A stretch of DNA of 64,000 nt, taken from NCBI GenBank assembly GCA_943842505.1, contig CALTDI010000009.1, positions 43,796-107,795 on the forward strand. The letters are read 5' to 3'. Both the position numbers and the translations under genes were made by a program. Shown one piece after another: positions 1 to 9,379 of this stretch (the stretch's first letter is position 1; each line of letters begins with the position of its first letter). The notes below the pieces were generated by a model. That model was not told the origin of the DNA and did not search any database. It was given only the letters and a program-made list of their open reading frames with translations. This DNA is from an uncultured Pseudomonadales bacterium (GTDB lineage Bacteria > Pseudomonadota > Gammaproteobacteria > Pseudomonadales > Pseudohongiellaceae).

Positions 1-48
1 GATGTATTTCGTGATGCCGTTGCCAAGATTAAGAGACGGCAGAAGTAA
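1..48 (+). CDS. 3' end of an unidentified gene (partial)
   Basis: Frame 1 is open from the window edge and ends at TAA 46-48, giving a basic tail that ends KIKRRQK. A strong terminator follows at 128-162 on the same strand, which supports a real gene ending here. Too little is visible to name it. A pseudouridine synthase of the RluB type is possible because those genes often sit beside trpH, but that is only a guess from context. Confidence 0.4.
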   Translation, partial: DVFRDAVAKIKRRQK

Positions 49-113
49 TGGTTTCGCCGCGGTCTTGAGTTGGCGGCATCAAGCAGCGTCGGCAATATTG
101 AGATAGCTGCAGT

Positions 114-956
114 TTACGATTGTGAAGAATGCCATTTGGGATGTAACCAAATGGCATTTTTTATTGCGCGCTGATCGAGGTTTGGGAATTTTCCTATGTC
201 CGTCCAGGTAGCTGCGGCGTCGTGGAAATCTGAGCCTGCTGAAAGATAGAGCGATTTTTCTTCGGCCAAGCGAGCCAGGTAAGATTGCGTGTGGGGGTCT
301 ATGTTGGAGTAACTTCCCTCGATCGCTTCGCCTCCGCATTCCTTAAAATCGTCTAACAGTGCGCTCAATTTGCCCTTGCTCAATGGATACCGGCCAGGGT
401 GCGCAACAACGGCAATGCCTCCGGCATTTCGAATAGCAGTCACTCCTTCACTCATGCTACAGCAAGTCGCTGCAGCGTAGACTTTTCCTCGCTTTCCTAG
501 GTGGGATTTGAAGGCCTTCTGACGGTTCTTGCAAATCTTCTCGTCTACGAGGAAGTCGGCAATATGGCTGCGCGTATAGGCGGTGCAGGGTAATGAGCGC
601 AGATAGGGCATGAGTCCATCGATGCCAAGTTTCTGTAGTTTTTCATCGATAATCAGCGCGCGTTTTTCTCTTTCTGCTTGTTGAGATGCTAACAGCTTTT
701 CTATGTGATCATGGTCAGAATCGATTAGTAGTCCGACAATATGGATCTCGCTGCTACCCCATAGGCAGGATAGTTCTACACCGTTGATGATGTTTATTCC
801 TTCTGCTTCAGAGCGCAGCAGGTCCAGGCCATCTACACAGTCATGGTCGGTGAGTGCTAGATGAGTCAACTGCTTCTCTCTTGCTCGTTGCAAAAGGAAG
901 GAAGGGGACTGCTTGCCGTCTGAGAAATAACTATGACAGTGTAAATCGACTTTCAT
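114..956 (-). CDS. trpH: PHP-domain phosphoesterase, TrpH/YciV (RNase AM) family
   Basis: 280 aa. The N-terminus carries the PHP metal motif DLHCHSYFSDG, followed by LALTDHD, then VVAHPGRYP near residue 180 and SAGSDFH near 240: the four metal-binding blocks of the PHP fold in order. Family members (E. coli YciV) are 3',5'-nucleotide bisphosphatases and 5'-3' exonucleases that mature rRNA and act on short oligonucleotides in the cytoplasm. The ATG at 954-956 is chosen because MKVDLHCHS is the usual family start. The 3' end overlaps a terminator serving the opposite strand. Family assignment is firm; substrate is inferred. Confidence 0.88.
   Translation of the reverse strand: MKVDLHCHSYFSDGKQSPSFLLQRAREKQLTHLALTDHDCVDGLDLLRSEAEGINIINGVELSCLWGSSEIHIVGLLIDSDHDHIEKLLASQQAEREKRALIIDEKLQKLGIDGLMPYLRSLPCTAYTRSHIADFLVDEKICKNRQKAFKSHLGKRGKVYAAATCCSMSEGVTAIRNAGGIAVVAHPGRYPLSKGKLSALLDDFKECGGEAIEGSYSNIDPHTQSYLARLAEEKSLYLSAGSDFHDAAATWTDIGKFPNLDQRAIKNAIWLHPKWHSSQS
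128..162 (+). terminator. Rho-independent terminator inside the trpH 3' end
   Basis: A perfect 12-bp stem (128-139 pairs with 147-158) with a 7-nt loop is followed by a T run on the + strand, so it should stop transcription from the upstream + gene. It lies wholly within the last codons of the converging trpH gene. Confidence 0.85.
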
Positions 957-1191
957 CTTCGTGCGTTACTCTTGAGGTGCAGCCGGCTGGGCAGTGGCTG
1001 TGGTTTATAGGGCGAATACCGATATAGATCAAGGCGCTGCAATAAAATAGCCCTCAACATGGCCTTAAATTTGAACTCATGCGAGCCAGCGGTCCTGCAG
1101 GCTCCATGGTAGCCCCATGGCCGCTATGCTATATTTACAAAGCTACTCGACTCGACATCGTTATTCATAGATTTTGGTCGGCAGTTTCAAA

Positions 1192-1767
1192 ATGAGCGGT
1201 AATAGTAAACTAATGACGCACAGCAAAGTAGAACAAAGAGTCGCCGGGCTAGCAGATCCCAGCTCAGAGTCGCTCCTGATCGACGGGTGCATCCAGTGCA
1301 TCGAACAGTGCGAACAAATCCTGGGAATGGTGTCCCAAGAGGTCTATGTCGGCACTTCGCGGGGCAGTTCTTCGATTGCTGCCCATATTCGCCATATCCT
1401 CGACCGCTTCAACAGCTTCTTCTTTGGATTGCCGGCCGCTGCAATCGACTACGATGCGCGCAAACGTGACAAGGAGATTGAGCACAACTTAGAGGCAGCA
1501 TGCTTCGCTCTGGCAACTATTGCCAGAAGAGTTGAGCAGTTCAAGCAGACTCCATTTGCAAAGGATCTAATAACGGTCAAGGAGTCTGTCCTGCCTTCCT
1601 GCCCCGCGGTTGAGATTAGCAGCACTGTAGAGCGCGAGATGATGGGTCTGATAACCCACAGTATCCACCATCTTGCCATTATCGCTCTCCAGGCCAAGGC
1701 CTTCGGTTATCCACTGGATGACGATTTCGGCAAGGCAGCCTCTACCCTAGTCTACGAACGCGCATAG
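1192..1767 (+). CDS. DinB-like (YfiT/DUF664 fold) metalloenzyme-like protein
   Basis: 191 aa from ATG 1192; an upstream TTG at 1174 would add six residues, and an ATG at 1213 is also possible. The helical pattern with AAHIRHILDR near residue 60 and THSIHHLAI near 155 gives the three-histidine metal site typical of DinB-like four-helix proteins. Members are often thiol-dependent transferases or stress proteins. Function here is unknown. It sits alone, about 110 bp before the isc promoter on the same strand, and is probably not part of the isc operon. Confidence 0.7.
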   Translation: MSGNSKLMTHSKVEQRVAGLADPSSESLLIDGCIQCIEQCEQILGMVSQEVYVGTSRGSSSIAAHIRHILDRFNSFFFGLPAAAIDYDARKRDKEIEHNLEAACFALATIARRVEQFKQTPFAKDLITVKESVLPSCPAVEISSTVEREMMGLITHSIHHLAIIALQAKAFGYPLDDDFGKAASTLVYERA

Positions 1768-1810
1768 ATCTCAAACCCTGTCTTTTCGCCTACTTCGATA
1801 GCTGTGCCAT

Positions 1811-1843
1811 ATACTTGACTATTTTACTTAGGTATTCGATAAT
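1811..1843 (+). promoter_or_regulatory. isc promoter with IscR type-1 operator
   Basis: A 25-bp site at 1811-1835 starts ATACTTGACT and ends TTAGGTAT. It fits the type-1 IscR consensus (ATA..YGACT....AGTC...TAT) with mild deviation in the second half. TTGACT at 1815-1820 and GATAAT at 1838-1843 form a sigma70 promoter with 17-bp spacing that the operator overlaps. This is the arrangement by which [2Fe-2S]-IscR represses its own operon. Confidence 0.8.
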
Positions 1844-1877
1844 CTCCAGTGTTTACTAGGCATCGAGAAGACTTCCT

Positions 1878-2369
1878 ATGCGTTTGACCACAAAGGGTAG
1901 ATACGCGGTAACAGCAATGCTGGACTTGGCTCTGCATAAGAATCAGGGGCCGGTGAGTCTTGCGGATATATCTCAGCGGCAGGCAATATCACTCTCTTAT
2001 TTGGAGCAATTATTTGCCAAACTCAGACGCGGCTCGCTGGTGAGCAGTGTTCGAGGCCCGGGTGGCGGCTATGAACTGCAACGGGGTGCTGAGGCAATTT
2101 ATATCGCTGAGATAGTAGATGCGGTTAATGAGTCGGTTGATACGACCAAGTGCCAAGGGAAAGGGGACTGCCAGGGTGGTGAGACCTGCTTAACCCATTA
2201 TCTGTGGGAAGATTTAAGTCAACAGATTCATGCCTTTCTGGAGGGTATTAGCCTTGCAGATTTGGTAGCAAAGAATGAAGTAAAACGAATTTCGCAGCAC
2301 CAAGACCGAAAACACTTAATTGTCAGCGAGAGTGTAGAAGACATTCGGGTCTTGGCCCCAAGCTTGTAG
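1878..2369 (+). CDS. iscR: Fe-S cluster-sensing regulator IscR
   Basis: 163 aa, Rrf2 family. The N-terminal winged helix-turn-helix starts [18 protein letters not shown]. The three cluster cysteines appear with the exact IscR spacing in [13 protein letters not shown] around residues 92-104, followed by the ligand histidine in LTHYLW. With a [2Fe-2S] cluster the protein represses isc; as apoprotein it controls other promoters. It is the first gene of the operon and sits directly behind its own operator. Length equals the E. coli protein (162 aa). Confidence 0.97.
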   Translation: MRLTTKGRYAVTAMLDLALHKNQGPVSLADISQRQAISLSYLEQLFAKLRRGSLVSSVRGPGGGYELQRGAEAIYIAEIVDAVNESVDTTKCQGKGDCQGGETCLTHYLWEDLSQQIHAFLEGISLADLVAKNEVKRISQHQDRKHLIVSESVEDIRVLAPSL

Positions 2370-2394
2370 AGAAGTAACAGTAGTGGAGCAATCA

Positions 2395-3609
2395 ATGCAA
2401 TTTCCAATTTATTTAGATTATTCAGCAACTACTCCGGTCGATCCGCGAGTCGCTGCAAAAATGGCAGAGTGTCTTACCCTTGAAGCCAATTTCGGCAACC
2501 CTGCATCGCGGTCGCATATGTTTGGCTGGAAGGCAGAAGAAGCTGTCGAAACAGCGCGTCGCCAGGTAGCCGATTTGATCAATTGTGATCCTCGAGAAAT
2601 CGTCTGGACTTCCGGGGCTACCGAGGCAGACAACCTGGCCATAAAGGGCGCTGCTCATTTTTACGTGAAGAAAGGCAAGCACATCATTACTTCCAAAATT
2701 GAGCACAAGGCCGTGCTCGATAGCTGTCGCCAATTGGAGCGAGAGGGTTACGAAGTGACTTATCTTGATCCGACCGAGGCAGGATTAATTACACCGGAAG
2801 CGGTAGCTGCCGCAATTCGTCCCGATACCATCCTTGTTTCTCTAATGCACGTAAACAACGAGATTGGAGTGATCAATGACATCGCCGCGATTGGCAAGGT
2901 TACTCGTGAGCATAAGGTTATTTTTCATGTCGATGCGGCGCAGAGCACAGGAAAGATCGACATCGATATGGAAGAAATGCAAGTCGATCTAATGTCGCTC
3001 ACAGCACATAAAACCTATGGGCCCAAGGGTATTGGCGCTCTGTATGTGCGGCGTAAGCCCCGTGTTCGCATTGAGCCGCAGATGCACGGTGGCGGTCATG
3101 AGCGTGGTATGCGTTCCGGCACACTAGCTACACACCAGATTGTAGGTATGGGCGAAGCCTACCGCATTGCGAAAGAAGAGATGCATGCGGAGAATGCCCG
3201 AGTATTGGCCCTGCGTAATCGCCTGCTTGAGGGCTTCAAGGATATGGAAGAAGTGTTTGTGAACGGTGATGCAGACCATCGCGTTGCCGGCAACCTGAAT
3301 ATCAGCTTCAACTTTGTTGAGGGGGAATCTCTGATGATGGCGCTTCGTGATCTGGCCGTCTCCTCGGGTTCAGCCTGCACATCGGCGAGCCTGGAGCCTT
3401 CCTATGTTCTGCGCGCCATTGGTCTGAACGACGAATTGGCCCATAGCTCGCTGAGAATGACGATCGGCCGATTTACGACCGAAGAAGAGATAGACTTTGC
3501 TATCGAAAAGACACGCGAAGCCGTAGGCAAGTTAAGAGAATTATCGCCGTTGTGGGACATGCACAAAGACGGTATCGACCTAAGTCAAGTTAAATGGGCA
3601 GCTCACTAA
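2395..3609 (+). CDS. iscS: Cysteine desulfurase IscS
   Basis: 404 aa from ATG 2395, which matches the E. coli length and N-terminus ([16 protein letters not shown]); an in-frame GTG at 2383 would add four residues and is rejected. GGAGCA just upstream serves as ribosome site. The PLP lysine lies in [11 protein letters not shown] near residue 206, and the catalytic cysteine in [14 protein letters not shown] near 328. The enzyme takes sulfur from L-cysteine and passes the persulfide to IscU and to tRNA thiolation. It lies 25 bp after iscR. Confidence 0.98.
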   Translation: MQFPIYLDYSATTPVDPRVAAKMAECLTLEANFGNPASRSHMFGWKAEEAVETARRQVADLINCDPREIVWTSGATEADNLAIKGAAHFYVKKGKHIITSKIEHKAVLDSCRQLEREGYEVTYLDPTEAGLITPEAVAAAIRPDTILVSLMHVNNEIGVINDIAAIGKVTREHKVIFHVDAAQSTGKIDIDMEEMQVDLMSLTAHKTYGPKGIGALYVRRKPRVRIEPQMHGGGHERGMRSGTLATHQIVGMGEAYRIAKEEMHAENARVLALRNRLLEGFKDMEEVFVNGDADHRVAGNLNISFNFVEGESLMMALRDLAVSSGSACTSASLEPSYVLRAIGLNDELAHSSLRMTIGRFTTEEEIDFAIEKTREAVGKLRELSPLWDMHKDGIDLSQVKWAAH

Positions 3610-3634
3610 TCGGAGCAAGCCAGGAGAATTAAGA

Positions 3635-4018
3635 ATGGCGTATTCAGACAAAGTATTGGATCACTACGAAAACCCTCGTAACGTCGGTAAGATGGACGAC
3701 AACGATGTGAATGTTGGCACTGGAATGGTCGGCGCTCCCGCGTGTGGTGACGTGATGCGTCTGCAAATTAAAGTTGACGCGAACGGTGTGATCGAAGATG
3801 CAAAATTTAAGACCTACGGCTGCGGTTCGGCTATCGCGTCTAGCTCGCTGCTTACCGAGTGGGTAAAGGGTAGATCGCTTGACGAAGCGACTCTGATCAA
3901 GAACAAAGACATTGCGGACGAACTCGGTTTGCCGCCTGTAAAGATTCACTGCTCGGTGCTCGCTGAAGATGCGATCAAGGCTGCAATCGAAGATGTGAAG
4001 CAGAAGAGAAAAGGATAA
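3635..4018 (+). CDS. iscU: Fe-S cluster scaffold IscU
   Basis: 127 aa. The three scaffold cysteines are visible in APACGDVM, YGCGSAIA and KIHCSVLAE, with Asp in the first block. The LPPVK motif recognised by the chaperone HscA directly precedes the third cysteine. Sulfur from IscS and iron are assembled here as [2Fe-2S], then released by HscA/HscB. AGGAGAA is a strong ribosome site 25 bp after iscS. Confidence 0.98.
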   Translation: MAYSDKVLDHYENPRNVGKMDDNDVNVGTGMVGAPACGDVMRLQIKVDANGVIEDAKFKTYGCGSAIASSSLLTEWVKGRSLDEATLIKNKDIADELGLPPVKIHCSVLAEDAIKAAIEDVKQKRKG

Positions 4019-4036
4019 GAGGAAAAGAAGTCGCTC

Positions 4037-4360
4037 ATGGCAATTTCAATTTCATCTACAGCCGCAGCTCATGTGGCTGAACAATTAGCGGATCGTGGTC
4101 ACGGTATCGGGATACGCGTTGGAGTTAAGACAACTGGATGTTCAGGAATGGCCTATGTCCTCGAATTCGTCGACAAGCTGGAAGTCGGCGATGAGATATT
4201 CGAAGAGCAGGGTGTCAAGATTATTGTAGACCCAAAAAGCCTCGTCTACATTGATGGCACGGAAATGGACTTTGTGAAACACGGCGTAAATGAAGGCTTC
4301 GAGTTCAAGAACCCGAATGCCAAGGGCGAGTGCGGTTGCGGCGAGAGTTTTAGCATCTGA
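4037..4360 (+). CDS. iscA: A-type Fe-S carrier IscA
   Basis: 107 aa. HesB/IscA fold with the three conserved cysteines: TTGCSGMAY near residue 35 and the C-terminal CGCGESF. A-type carriers receive clusters from IscU and deliver them, especially for [4Fe-4S] targets. Same length as E. coli IscA. It follows iscU by 18 bp in the operon. Confidence 0.97.
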   Translation: MAISISSTAAAHVAEQLADRGHGIGIRVGVKTTGCSGMAYVLEFVDKLEVGDEIFEEQGVKIIVDPKSLVYIDGTEMDFVKHGVNEGFEFKNPNAKGECGCGESFSI

Positions 4361-4448
4361 CTAAGTCCATTTGATGTAAAACTCTCTCGACTCAACTCTT
4401 TTGATGAGAATCGATTCGTTCTGAACCTGCAAGCGTAGCCGATCTAAA

Positions 4449-4982
4449 GTGCAATCACTAACAAGAAATTACTTCACACTCTTCAATTTACCGGAGGCCT
4501 GCGAGCTCGATCAGGAGTCGCTTTCGGCAGAGTATCGAAGACAGCAGGGTGAGGTGCATCCCGACCGTTTTGCTAATGCCGAAGAGCCGGAAAAACTCCG
4601 GGCTGTGCAGCTAAGCAGTTATCTAAACGAAGCCTATGAGACGCTAAAGTCTCCGCTTCGAAGAGCGGCCTATCTATTGTCTCTGCGTGATATCGACGTG
4701 GAGCAGGTCAATCAGAATGATCTAAGCATGGATCTCTTGCTGGAACAGATACAGCTACGAGAGAAGTTGGATGAGCTGCCTAAAGACGAATCGGCATTAG
4801 CGACTCTGGATGCGCTGCGCTCTGAGGTAAACGCAAAATTAGAAAAACAAGAAAAGAATTTTGCAAAATTTTTTGATCTTGAAAATTTCAATGAGGCAAA
4901 GAAGGTTTATCATGAGCTTCAGTTTCTTTATAAATTAAGTGCCGAGATAGACGCCGGCGAAGAGATTCGATTAGGCTATTAG
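4449..4982 (+). CDS. hscB: J-domain co-chaperone HscB
   Basis: 177 aa from a GTG start at 4449; no ATG lies close by and the family N-terminus (YFTLFNLP) begins at once. The J-domain motif HPDRF is near residue 37. The C-terminal three-helix bundle that binds IscU follows. HscB brings IscU to HscA and stimulates its ATPase. An 88-bp gap separates it from iscA, longer than other joints in the operon. Confidence 0.95.
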   Translation: MQSLTRNYFTLFNLPEACELDQESLSAEYRRQQGEVHPDRFANAEEPEKLRAVQLSSYLNEAYETLKSPLRRAAYLLSLRDIDVEQVNQNDLSMDLLLEQIQLREKLDELPKDESALATLDALRSEVNAKLEKQEKNFAKFFDLENFNEAKKVYHELQFLYKLSAEIDAGEEIRLGY

Positions 4983-5052
4983 GCGCAATAGAGCAGGCTG
5001 TCTGCCAAGAACCGCTTCTACTAACACTAAAAAATAGAGACAACGAGTTTAC

Positions 5053-6924
5053 ATGGCTTTACTCCAGATTCAGGAACCCGGCGGGAAGCAGGCGAAGCCA
5101 CTGCATCGTCGTGCCGTGGGCATAGATCTGGGAACGACTAACTCACTAGTCGCAGCAAGCTGCGGGACCGGAGTAGAAACTCTGCCAGATAGTACGGGTC
5201 AGCATCTACTTCCCTCTGTCGTTCATTACGCCAAAGGCAAGCCGCCACTAGTTGGGGGCGAAGCAAAAGCGCTATTGGTCGATGACCCACTTAACACGAT
5301 TGCGTCGGTCAAACGCCTACTCGGCAAGAGCCTCAGTGAGCTGAAAGCGAAGCAAGATTATCTTCCTTTCGAATTCGATGAGGCGCGAGCTGACGGAGCG
5401 CCCGCAATTCTAACCGAGGCCGGCAGCAAGGACGTAGTTCAGATCTCGGCCGATATTCTAGGCGCGTTGGTAGCTCGAGCCGAAGCAAGTCTCAAGGGAG
5501 CGCTGGAAGGTGCTGTTATCACTGTGCCTGCGTATTTTAATGACGCGCAGCGGCAGCAAACCAAGGACGCGGCCCAGCTTGCTGGACTCAATGTGCTGCG
5601 GCTGTTGAATGAGCCTACCGCAGCGGCTGTAGCCTATGGCCTGGATAGCAATGATCAAGGCAATGTGGTGGTATTCGATCTGGGCGGTGGCACCTTCGAT
5701 GTATCACTTCTCAGTCTGAAAAATGGCGTATTCGAAGTACTGGCCACGGGTGGTGACACTAGCCTGGGTGGCGATGACATCGATCATGCCATAGCCGAAT
5801 GGATCGCCGCACAGTTGCAAGAGCCGGCAGGCGTAGCAGTGCCCTCGATGGCAAAACTGCGGCAGCTGGCAAATGCGGCGAAGCACGAGTTGAGTGATAA
5901 GACGCAAGCGACAATCTTAATTAACCAGTTCTCTGCACTGCTTGAAGAAAGTACTCTCAAGCAACTTACCGCTGACATGATTCGTAGAACTATAACGAGC
6001 TGCCGCAGAGTGCTGCGTGATGCAGGTCTTACTGTTGCTGAGATCGATAATATCGTCATGGTAGGCGGCTCTACTCGAATGCCTCTGGTTCGCGATGCCG
6101 TAGCAGAATTTTTTGGTAAAGCACCGCTGACTGATATTGACCCTGATAAGGTGGTCGCTATCGGTGCTGGCATTCAGGCCGACATGCTTATCGGGAATAA
6201 ATCTCCCGACAGCTTTCTGCTTCTGGATGTCAATCCGCTGTCGCTAGGAATAGAGACGATGGGTGAGCTTGTAGAGAAAATCATTCCTCGCAACACAACT
6301 ATTCCTGTCGCCAAGGCGCAAGAGTTTACGACATTCAAGGATGGTCAGACGGTCATGTCTCTGCACGTTGTGCAGGGTGAACGAGAATTGGTCTCCGATT
6401 GTCGATCACTGGCCCGATTTGAGCTTCGCGATATTCCATCGATGGTTGCGGGCGCTGCGAAGATACGGGTTAGTTTTCAGGTGGATGCAGATGGCCTGCT
6501 AAGTGTATCCGCAGAAGAGCTGAGTACGGGCAAGAAAGCCGAAATTCAGGTTAAGCCTAGCTATGGCCTCGAATCCAGTGTCATCGAAGAAATGTTGCAG
6601 GATTCTCAGAGTCACGCAAAGATCGATATGGAAGCTCGATCGATAAAAGAGGCGCAACTTGAGGCGACTCAATTGCTGGATGCGATCGCCAATGCGCTCT
6701 TGGTCGACGGTAATCTATTGTCCCCAGAAGAGGCCGACAGCCTCGCCGAATCGATTAAGGCGCTCGAGACTACTATGACAACGGGAAGCAGTGTGCAGAT
6801 ACACGCAGCGACCGAAGAATTGAACCAGGTCAGCAGCGAATTTGCTGCCAAGAGAATGGATCTGCACATTGCTAACGCCCTTCGTGGCGAGTCTATAGAT
6901 GCAATGGAAAAGTCGACCGACTAG
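5053..6924 (+). CDS. hscA: Hsp70-class chaperone HscA
   Basis: 623 aa. The N-terminal nucleotide-binding domain shows [24 protein letters not shown] and [12 protein letters not shown]; the substrate domain starts after about residue 385. This specialised Hsp70 binds the LPPVK loop of IscU and drives cluster release with HscB. The N-terminal extension before GIDLGTT (about 23 residues) is typical of HscA rather than DnaK. It lies 70 bp after hscB. Confidence 0.97.
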   Translation: MALLQIQEPGGKQAKPLHRRAVGIDLGTTNSLVAASCGTGVETLPDSTGQHLLPSVVHYAKGKPPLVGGEAKALLVDDPLNTIASVKRLLGKSLSELKAKQDYLPFEFDEARADGAPAILTEAGSKDVVQISADILGALVARAEASLKGALEGAVITVPAYFNDAQRQQTKDAAQLAGLNVLRLLNEPTAAAVAYGLDSNDQGNVVVFDLGGGTFDVSLLSLKNGVFEVLATGGDTSLGGDDIDHAIAEWIAAQLQEPAGVAVPSMAKLRQLANAAKHELSDKTQATILINQFSALLEESTLKQLTADMIRRTITSCRRVLRDAGLTVAEIDNIVMVGGSTRMPLVRDAVAEFFGKAPLTDIDPDKVVAIGAGIQADMLIGNKSPDSFLLLDVNPLSLGIETMGELVEKIIPRNTTIPVAKAQEFTTFKDGQTVMSLHVVQGERELVSDCRSLARFELRDIPSMVAGAAKIRVSFQVDADGLLSVSAEELSTGKKAEIQVKPSYGLESSVIEEMLQDSQSHAKIDMEARSIKEAQLEATQLLDAIANALLVDGNLLSPEEADSLAESIKALETTMTTGSSVQIHAATEELNQVSSEFAAKRMDLHIANALRGESIDAMEKSTD

Positions 6925-6997
6925 TTAGTCGGTTAGGTGATACTGTTCACCGAATAAAATTACCGTTAATCCTCGACAAAGGGAAATTTAAACCGAA

Positions 6998-7336
6998 ATG
7001 GCTAAGCTAACCTTTCTTCCACATGAAGTGATCTGCCCCGATGGCTTAACAATCGAAGCAGGAAAGGATGAGACTATTCTGAATGCAGCACTTCGAAATA
7101 AAATCTCGATTGAACATGCCTGTGAAAAGTCCTGTGCCTGTACTACCTGTCACGTCATCGTGCGCGAGGGCTTCGATTCGCTAGAAGAGGCCGAGGAGAA
7201 CGAAGAGGACTATCTAGACAAGGCCTGGGGCTTGGAGCCGGAGTCGCGCCTGAGTTGCCAGGCTCTGGTTGGGGAGTCGGATCTCGTCATAGAAATTCCG
7301 AAGTACACCATCAATATGGTTTCTGAAGAGCACTAG
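6998..7336 (+). CDS. fdx: Adrenodoxin-type [2Fe-2S] ferredoxin of the ISC system
   Basis: 112 aa. Cluster ligands appear as CEKSCACTTC (C-x5-C-x2-C) near residues 42-51, plus the fourth cysteine in RLSCQALV near 87. The acidic stretch EEAEENEEDYLD is the usual partner-binding surface. It supplies electrons for cluster assembly on IscU. It sits between hscA and iscX as in E. coli. Confidence 0.97.
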   Translation: MAKLTFLPHEVICPDGLTIEAGKDETILNAALRNKISIEHACEKSCACTTCHVIVREGFDSLEEAEENEEDYLDKAWGLEPESRLSCQALVGESDLVIEIPKYTINMVSEEH

Positions 7337-7346
7337 GGGGTAGCGT

Positions 7347-7544
7347 ATGAAATGGACCGATGTATTCGATATCGCCATAGAGCTTAGCGATCAGTTCCCC
7401 GACACTGACCCACAATACGTCAATTTCGTCGATCTGAGAAAATGGGTAATGGCCCTGGATGACTTTGACGATGATCCTGATCGCTGTGGTGAGAAAATTC
7501 TGGAGGGTATTCAAGCTGCCTGGATGGAAGAAGTAGCCGATTAA
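7347..7544 (+). CDS. iscX: IscX (YfhJ) regulator of the ISC machinery
   Basis: 65 aa, very acidic, starting MKWTDVFDIAI and containing DLRKWVMALDDFDDDP, a strong IscX signature. The protein binds IscS at the frataxin/ferredoxin surface and iron, tuning cluster assembly. It lies 10 bp after fdx and is the last gene of the isc operon; ndk beyond has its own promoter-like sequence. Confidence 0.95.
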   Translation: MKWTDVFDIAIELSDQFPDTDPQYVNFVDLRKWVMALDDFDDDPDRCGEKILEGIQAAWMEEVAD

Positions 7545-7603
7545 GCCTCTGAAAAATAGCGTATTTATTCGTTAAAAGCGTACAAAATCCAAAAATTACC
7601 ACG

Positions 7604-7609
7604 TATAAT
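7604..7609 (+). promoter_or_regulatory. Probable -10 element for ndk
   Basis: A perfect TATAAT stands 38 bp before the ndk ATG in an otherwise AT-rich gap. The matching -35 (about 7581-7586) is weak, so strength is uncertain. Confidence 0.45.
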
Positions 7610-7646
7610 GCGCGCTCTCACGAATTCACCACACATTGGAGTTAAG

Positions 7647-8069
7647 ATGGCGATCGAACGTACACTATCCATTATCAAGCCTGACGCCGTAGCGAAGAAC
7701 GTTATAGGCGAGATCTATGCCCGCTTCGAGAAAGCTGGCCTGAAGATTGTTGCCGCGAAAATGCTGCAATTAGACGACGAATCAGCCGGCGGATTCTACG
7801 CTGAGCACAAGGAAAGACCTTTTTACAAAGATCTCATCGAATTCATGACTTCAGGGCCTGTAATGGTAACTGCGCTGGAAGGCGAGGGTGCTGTCATGCT
7901 AAATCGAGATCTTATGGGTGCTACGAACCCGGCAGAGGCGGCGGCAGGAACTATCCGCGCCGATTATGCACATTCTATCGATGCCAACGCAGTGCACGGT
8001 TCTGATTCGACAACCTCGGCAGCACGCGAAGTCAGCTATTTTTTCAATGACAACGAAATCTGTTCCTGA
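7647..8069 (+). CDS. ndk: Nucleoside diphosphate kinase
   Basis: 140 aa from ATG 7647 ([13 protein letters not shown], the usual start); a longer reading from 7608 adds 13 unlikely residues. The phosphohistidine lies in NAVHGSDS near residue 117. The enzyme transfers the gamma phosphate between nucleoside triphosphates and diphosphates, balancing NTP and dNTP pools. GGAGTTAAG upstream serves as ribosome site. It sits 30 bp before rlmN. Confidence 0.97.
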   Translation: MAIERTLSIIKPDAVAKNVIGEIYARFEKAGLKIVAAKMLQLDDESAGGFYAEHKERPFYKDLIEFMTSGPVMVTALEGEGAVMLNRDLMGATNPAEAAAGTIRADYAHSIDANAVHGSDSTTSAAREVSYFFNDNEICS

Positions 8070-8098
8070 AGCAAAACTCCTGTAGAGGAAAGTTGAGC

Positions 8099-9277
8099 AT
8101 GACGGCGATTCACAAACCCAATTTAGCTGGTCTTTCTCTGGCAAATCTTCGGGCGTTGTTCGCTGACTTGGGCGAGAAGCCCTTTCGCGCTGATCAAATT
8201 CTGAAATGGATTCATCAGCGCGGAGTGCTGGATATCGATGCAATGACCGATATCAGTAAGGACCTTCGCGAAAAGCTTAAGCAAACTACAGAGATTTCTC
8301 TCCCAAAGATTCTGGAAGACTACAAATCGGAAGATGGTAGCCGCAAGTGGATTGTGGAAGTGGCCAGTGGCAGCCATGTCGAAATGGTTTTTATACCGGA
8401 ATCTGGGCGAGGCACGTTGTGCATCTCTTCTCAGGCAGGCTGCTCCCTAGATTGCTCATTCTGTGCAACCGGCAAACAAGGCTTCAATAGTAACCTAAGC
8501 GTGGCAGAGATAATTGGCCAACTGTGGTGGGCGAATCATCATCTGGGCGCCTTCGAAGAGAAAATGGAACGCCAGGTTAGCAATGTCGTAATGATGGGCA
8601 TGGGCGAGCCATTACTAAACTTCGATAATGTCATGGAGGCTTTGAGCATCATGATGGAAGATTGCGCCTATGGGCTGTCGAAGCGGAAAGTGACCATCAG
8701 TACTTCGGGTGTTGTGCCTGCGATAGATAAGTTGAAAGACTATACGAATGCCTCACTCGCAGTCTCTCTGCATGCGCCAAATGATGAATTACGCAGTCAG
8801 ATCATGCCGATCAACAGGAAATATCCAATCAAGGAATTGCTGCGTTCGGTGCAGTCTTACATGGATAGCCTGTCGGATAAGCGGGTTCCCGTCATCGAAT
8901 ATACTTTGATTGCAGGGGTGAACGACCACAGGCAGCATGCTCGCGACCTAGCAAAGTTGCTAGAGCAACTTCCTTGCAAGATTAACCTGATACCGTTTAA
9001 TCCTTTTTCCCTGAGCGATTATCGGCGACCTAGCTCATCCTCGGTATCGAATTTTCGGCAAATATTGCAGCAAGCTGGATACACGGTAACGGTGCGCACC
9101 ACCCGTGGAGATGATATTGGCGCTGCCTGCGGGCAATTAGTAGGAGACGTGGAAGATCAGACGCGTCGTGCCGAGAGGCATAAGCGCCGTCAGGCACAGA
9201 GCGAATCTGCAGCCAAAGATAGCACTAAAGTGTTCAGTAGTACTGATAATCTGGCGGTAACTGCCGACAGACTATAG
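8099..9277 (+). CDS. rlmN: Dual-specificity 23S rRNA/tRNA adenine-C2 methyltransferase RlmN
   Basis: 392 aa from ATG 8099, preceded by AGAGGAAAG; a TTG at 8093 is rejected. The radical SAM motif CSLDCSFCATG near residue 120 binds the [4Fe-4S] cluster, and the second catalytic cysteine is in AACGQLVG near residue 345. RlmN methylates A2503 of 23S rRNA and A37 of several tRNAs. A polar tail of about 40 residues follows the conserved end. Confidence 0.96.
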   Translation: MTAIHKPNLAGLSLANLRALFADLGEKPFRADQILKWIHQRGVLDIDAMTDISKDLREKLKQTTEISLPKILEDYKSEDGSRKWIVEVASGSHVEMVFIPESGRGTLCISSQAGCSLDCSFCATGKQGFNSNLSVAEIIGQLWWANHHLGAFEEKMERQVSNVVMMGMGEPLLNFDNVMEALSIMMEDCAYGLSKRKVTISTSGVVPAIDKLKDYTNASLAVSLHAPNDELRSQIMPINRKYPIKELLRSVQSYMDSLSDKRVPVIEYTLIAGVNDHRQHARDLAKLLEQLPCKINLIPFNPFSLSDYRRPSSSSVSNFRQILQQAGYTVTVRTTRGDDIGAACGQLVGDVEDQTRRAERHKRRQAQSESAAKDSTKVFSSTDNLAVTADRL

Positions 9278-9379
9278 AGCCCTGCATAAACGGGGACGGC
9301 CCTGTATAAGCTGCAAAAAATAGGTACGCGGTAGAAGATCATGTTATTCATAAAGCTTGGGATTTTGAAATCACTCAAC

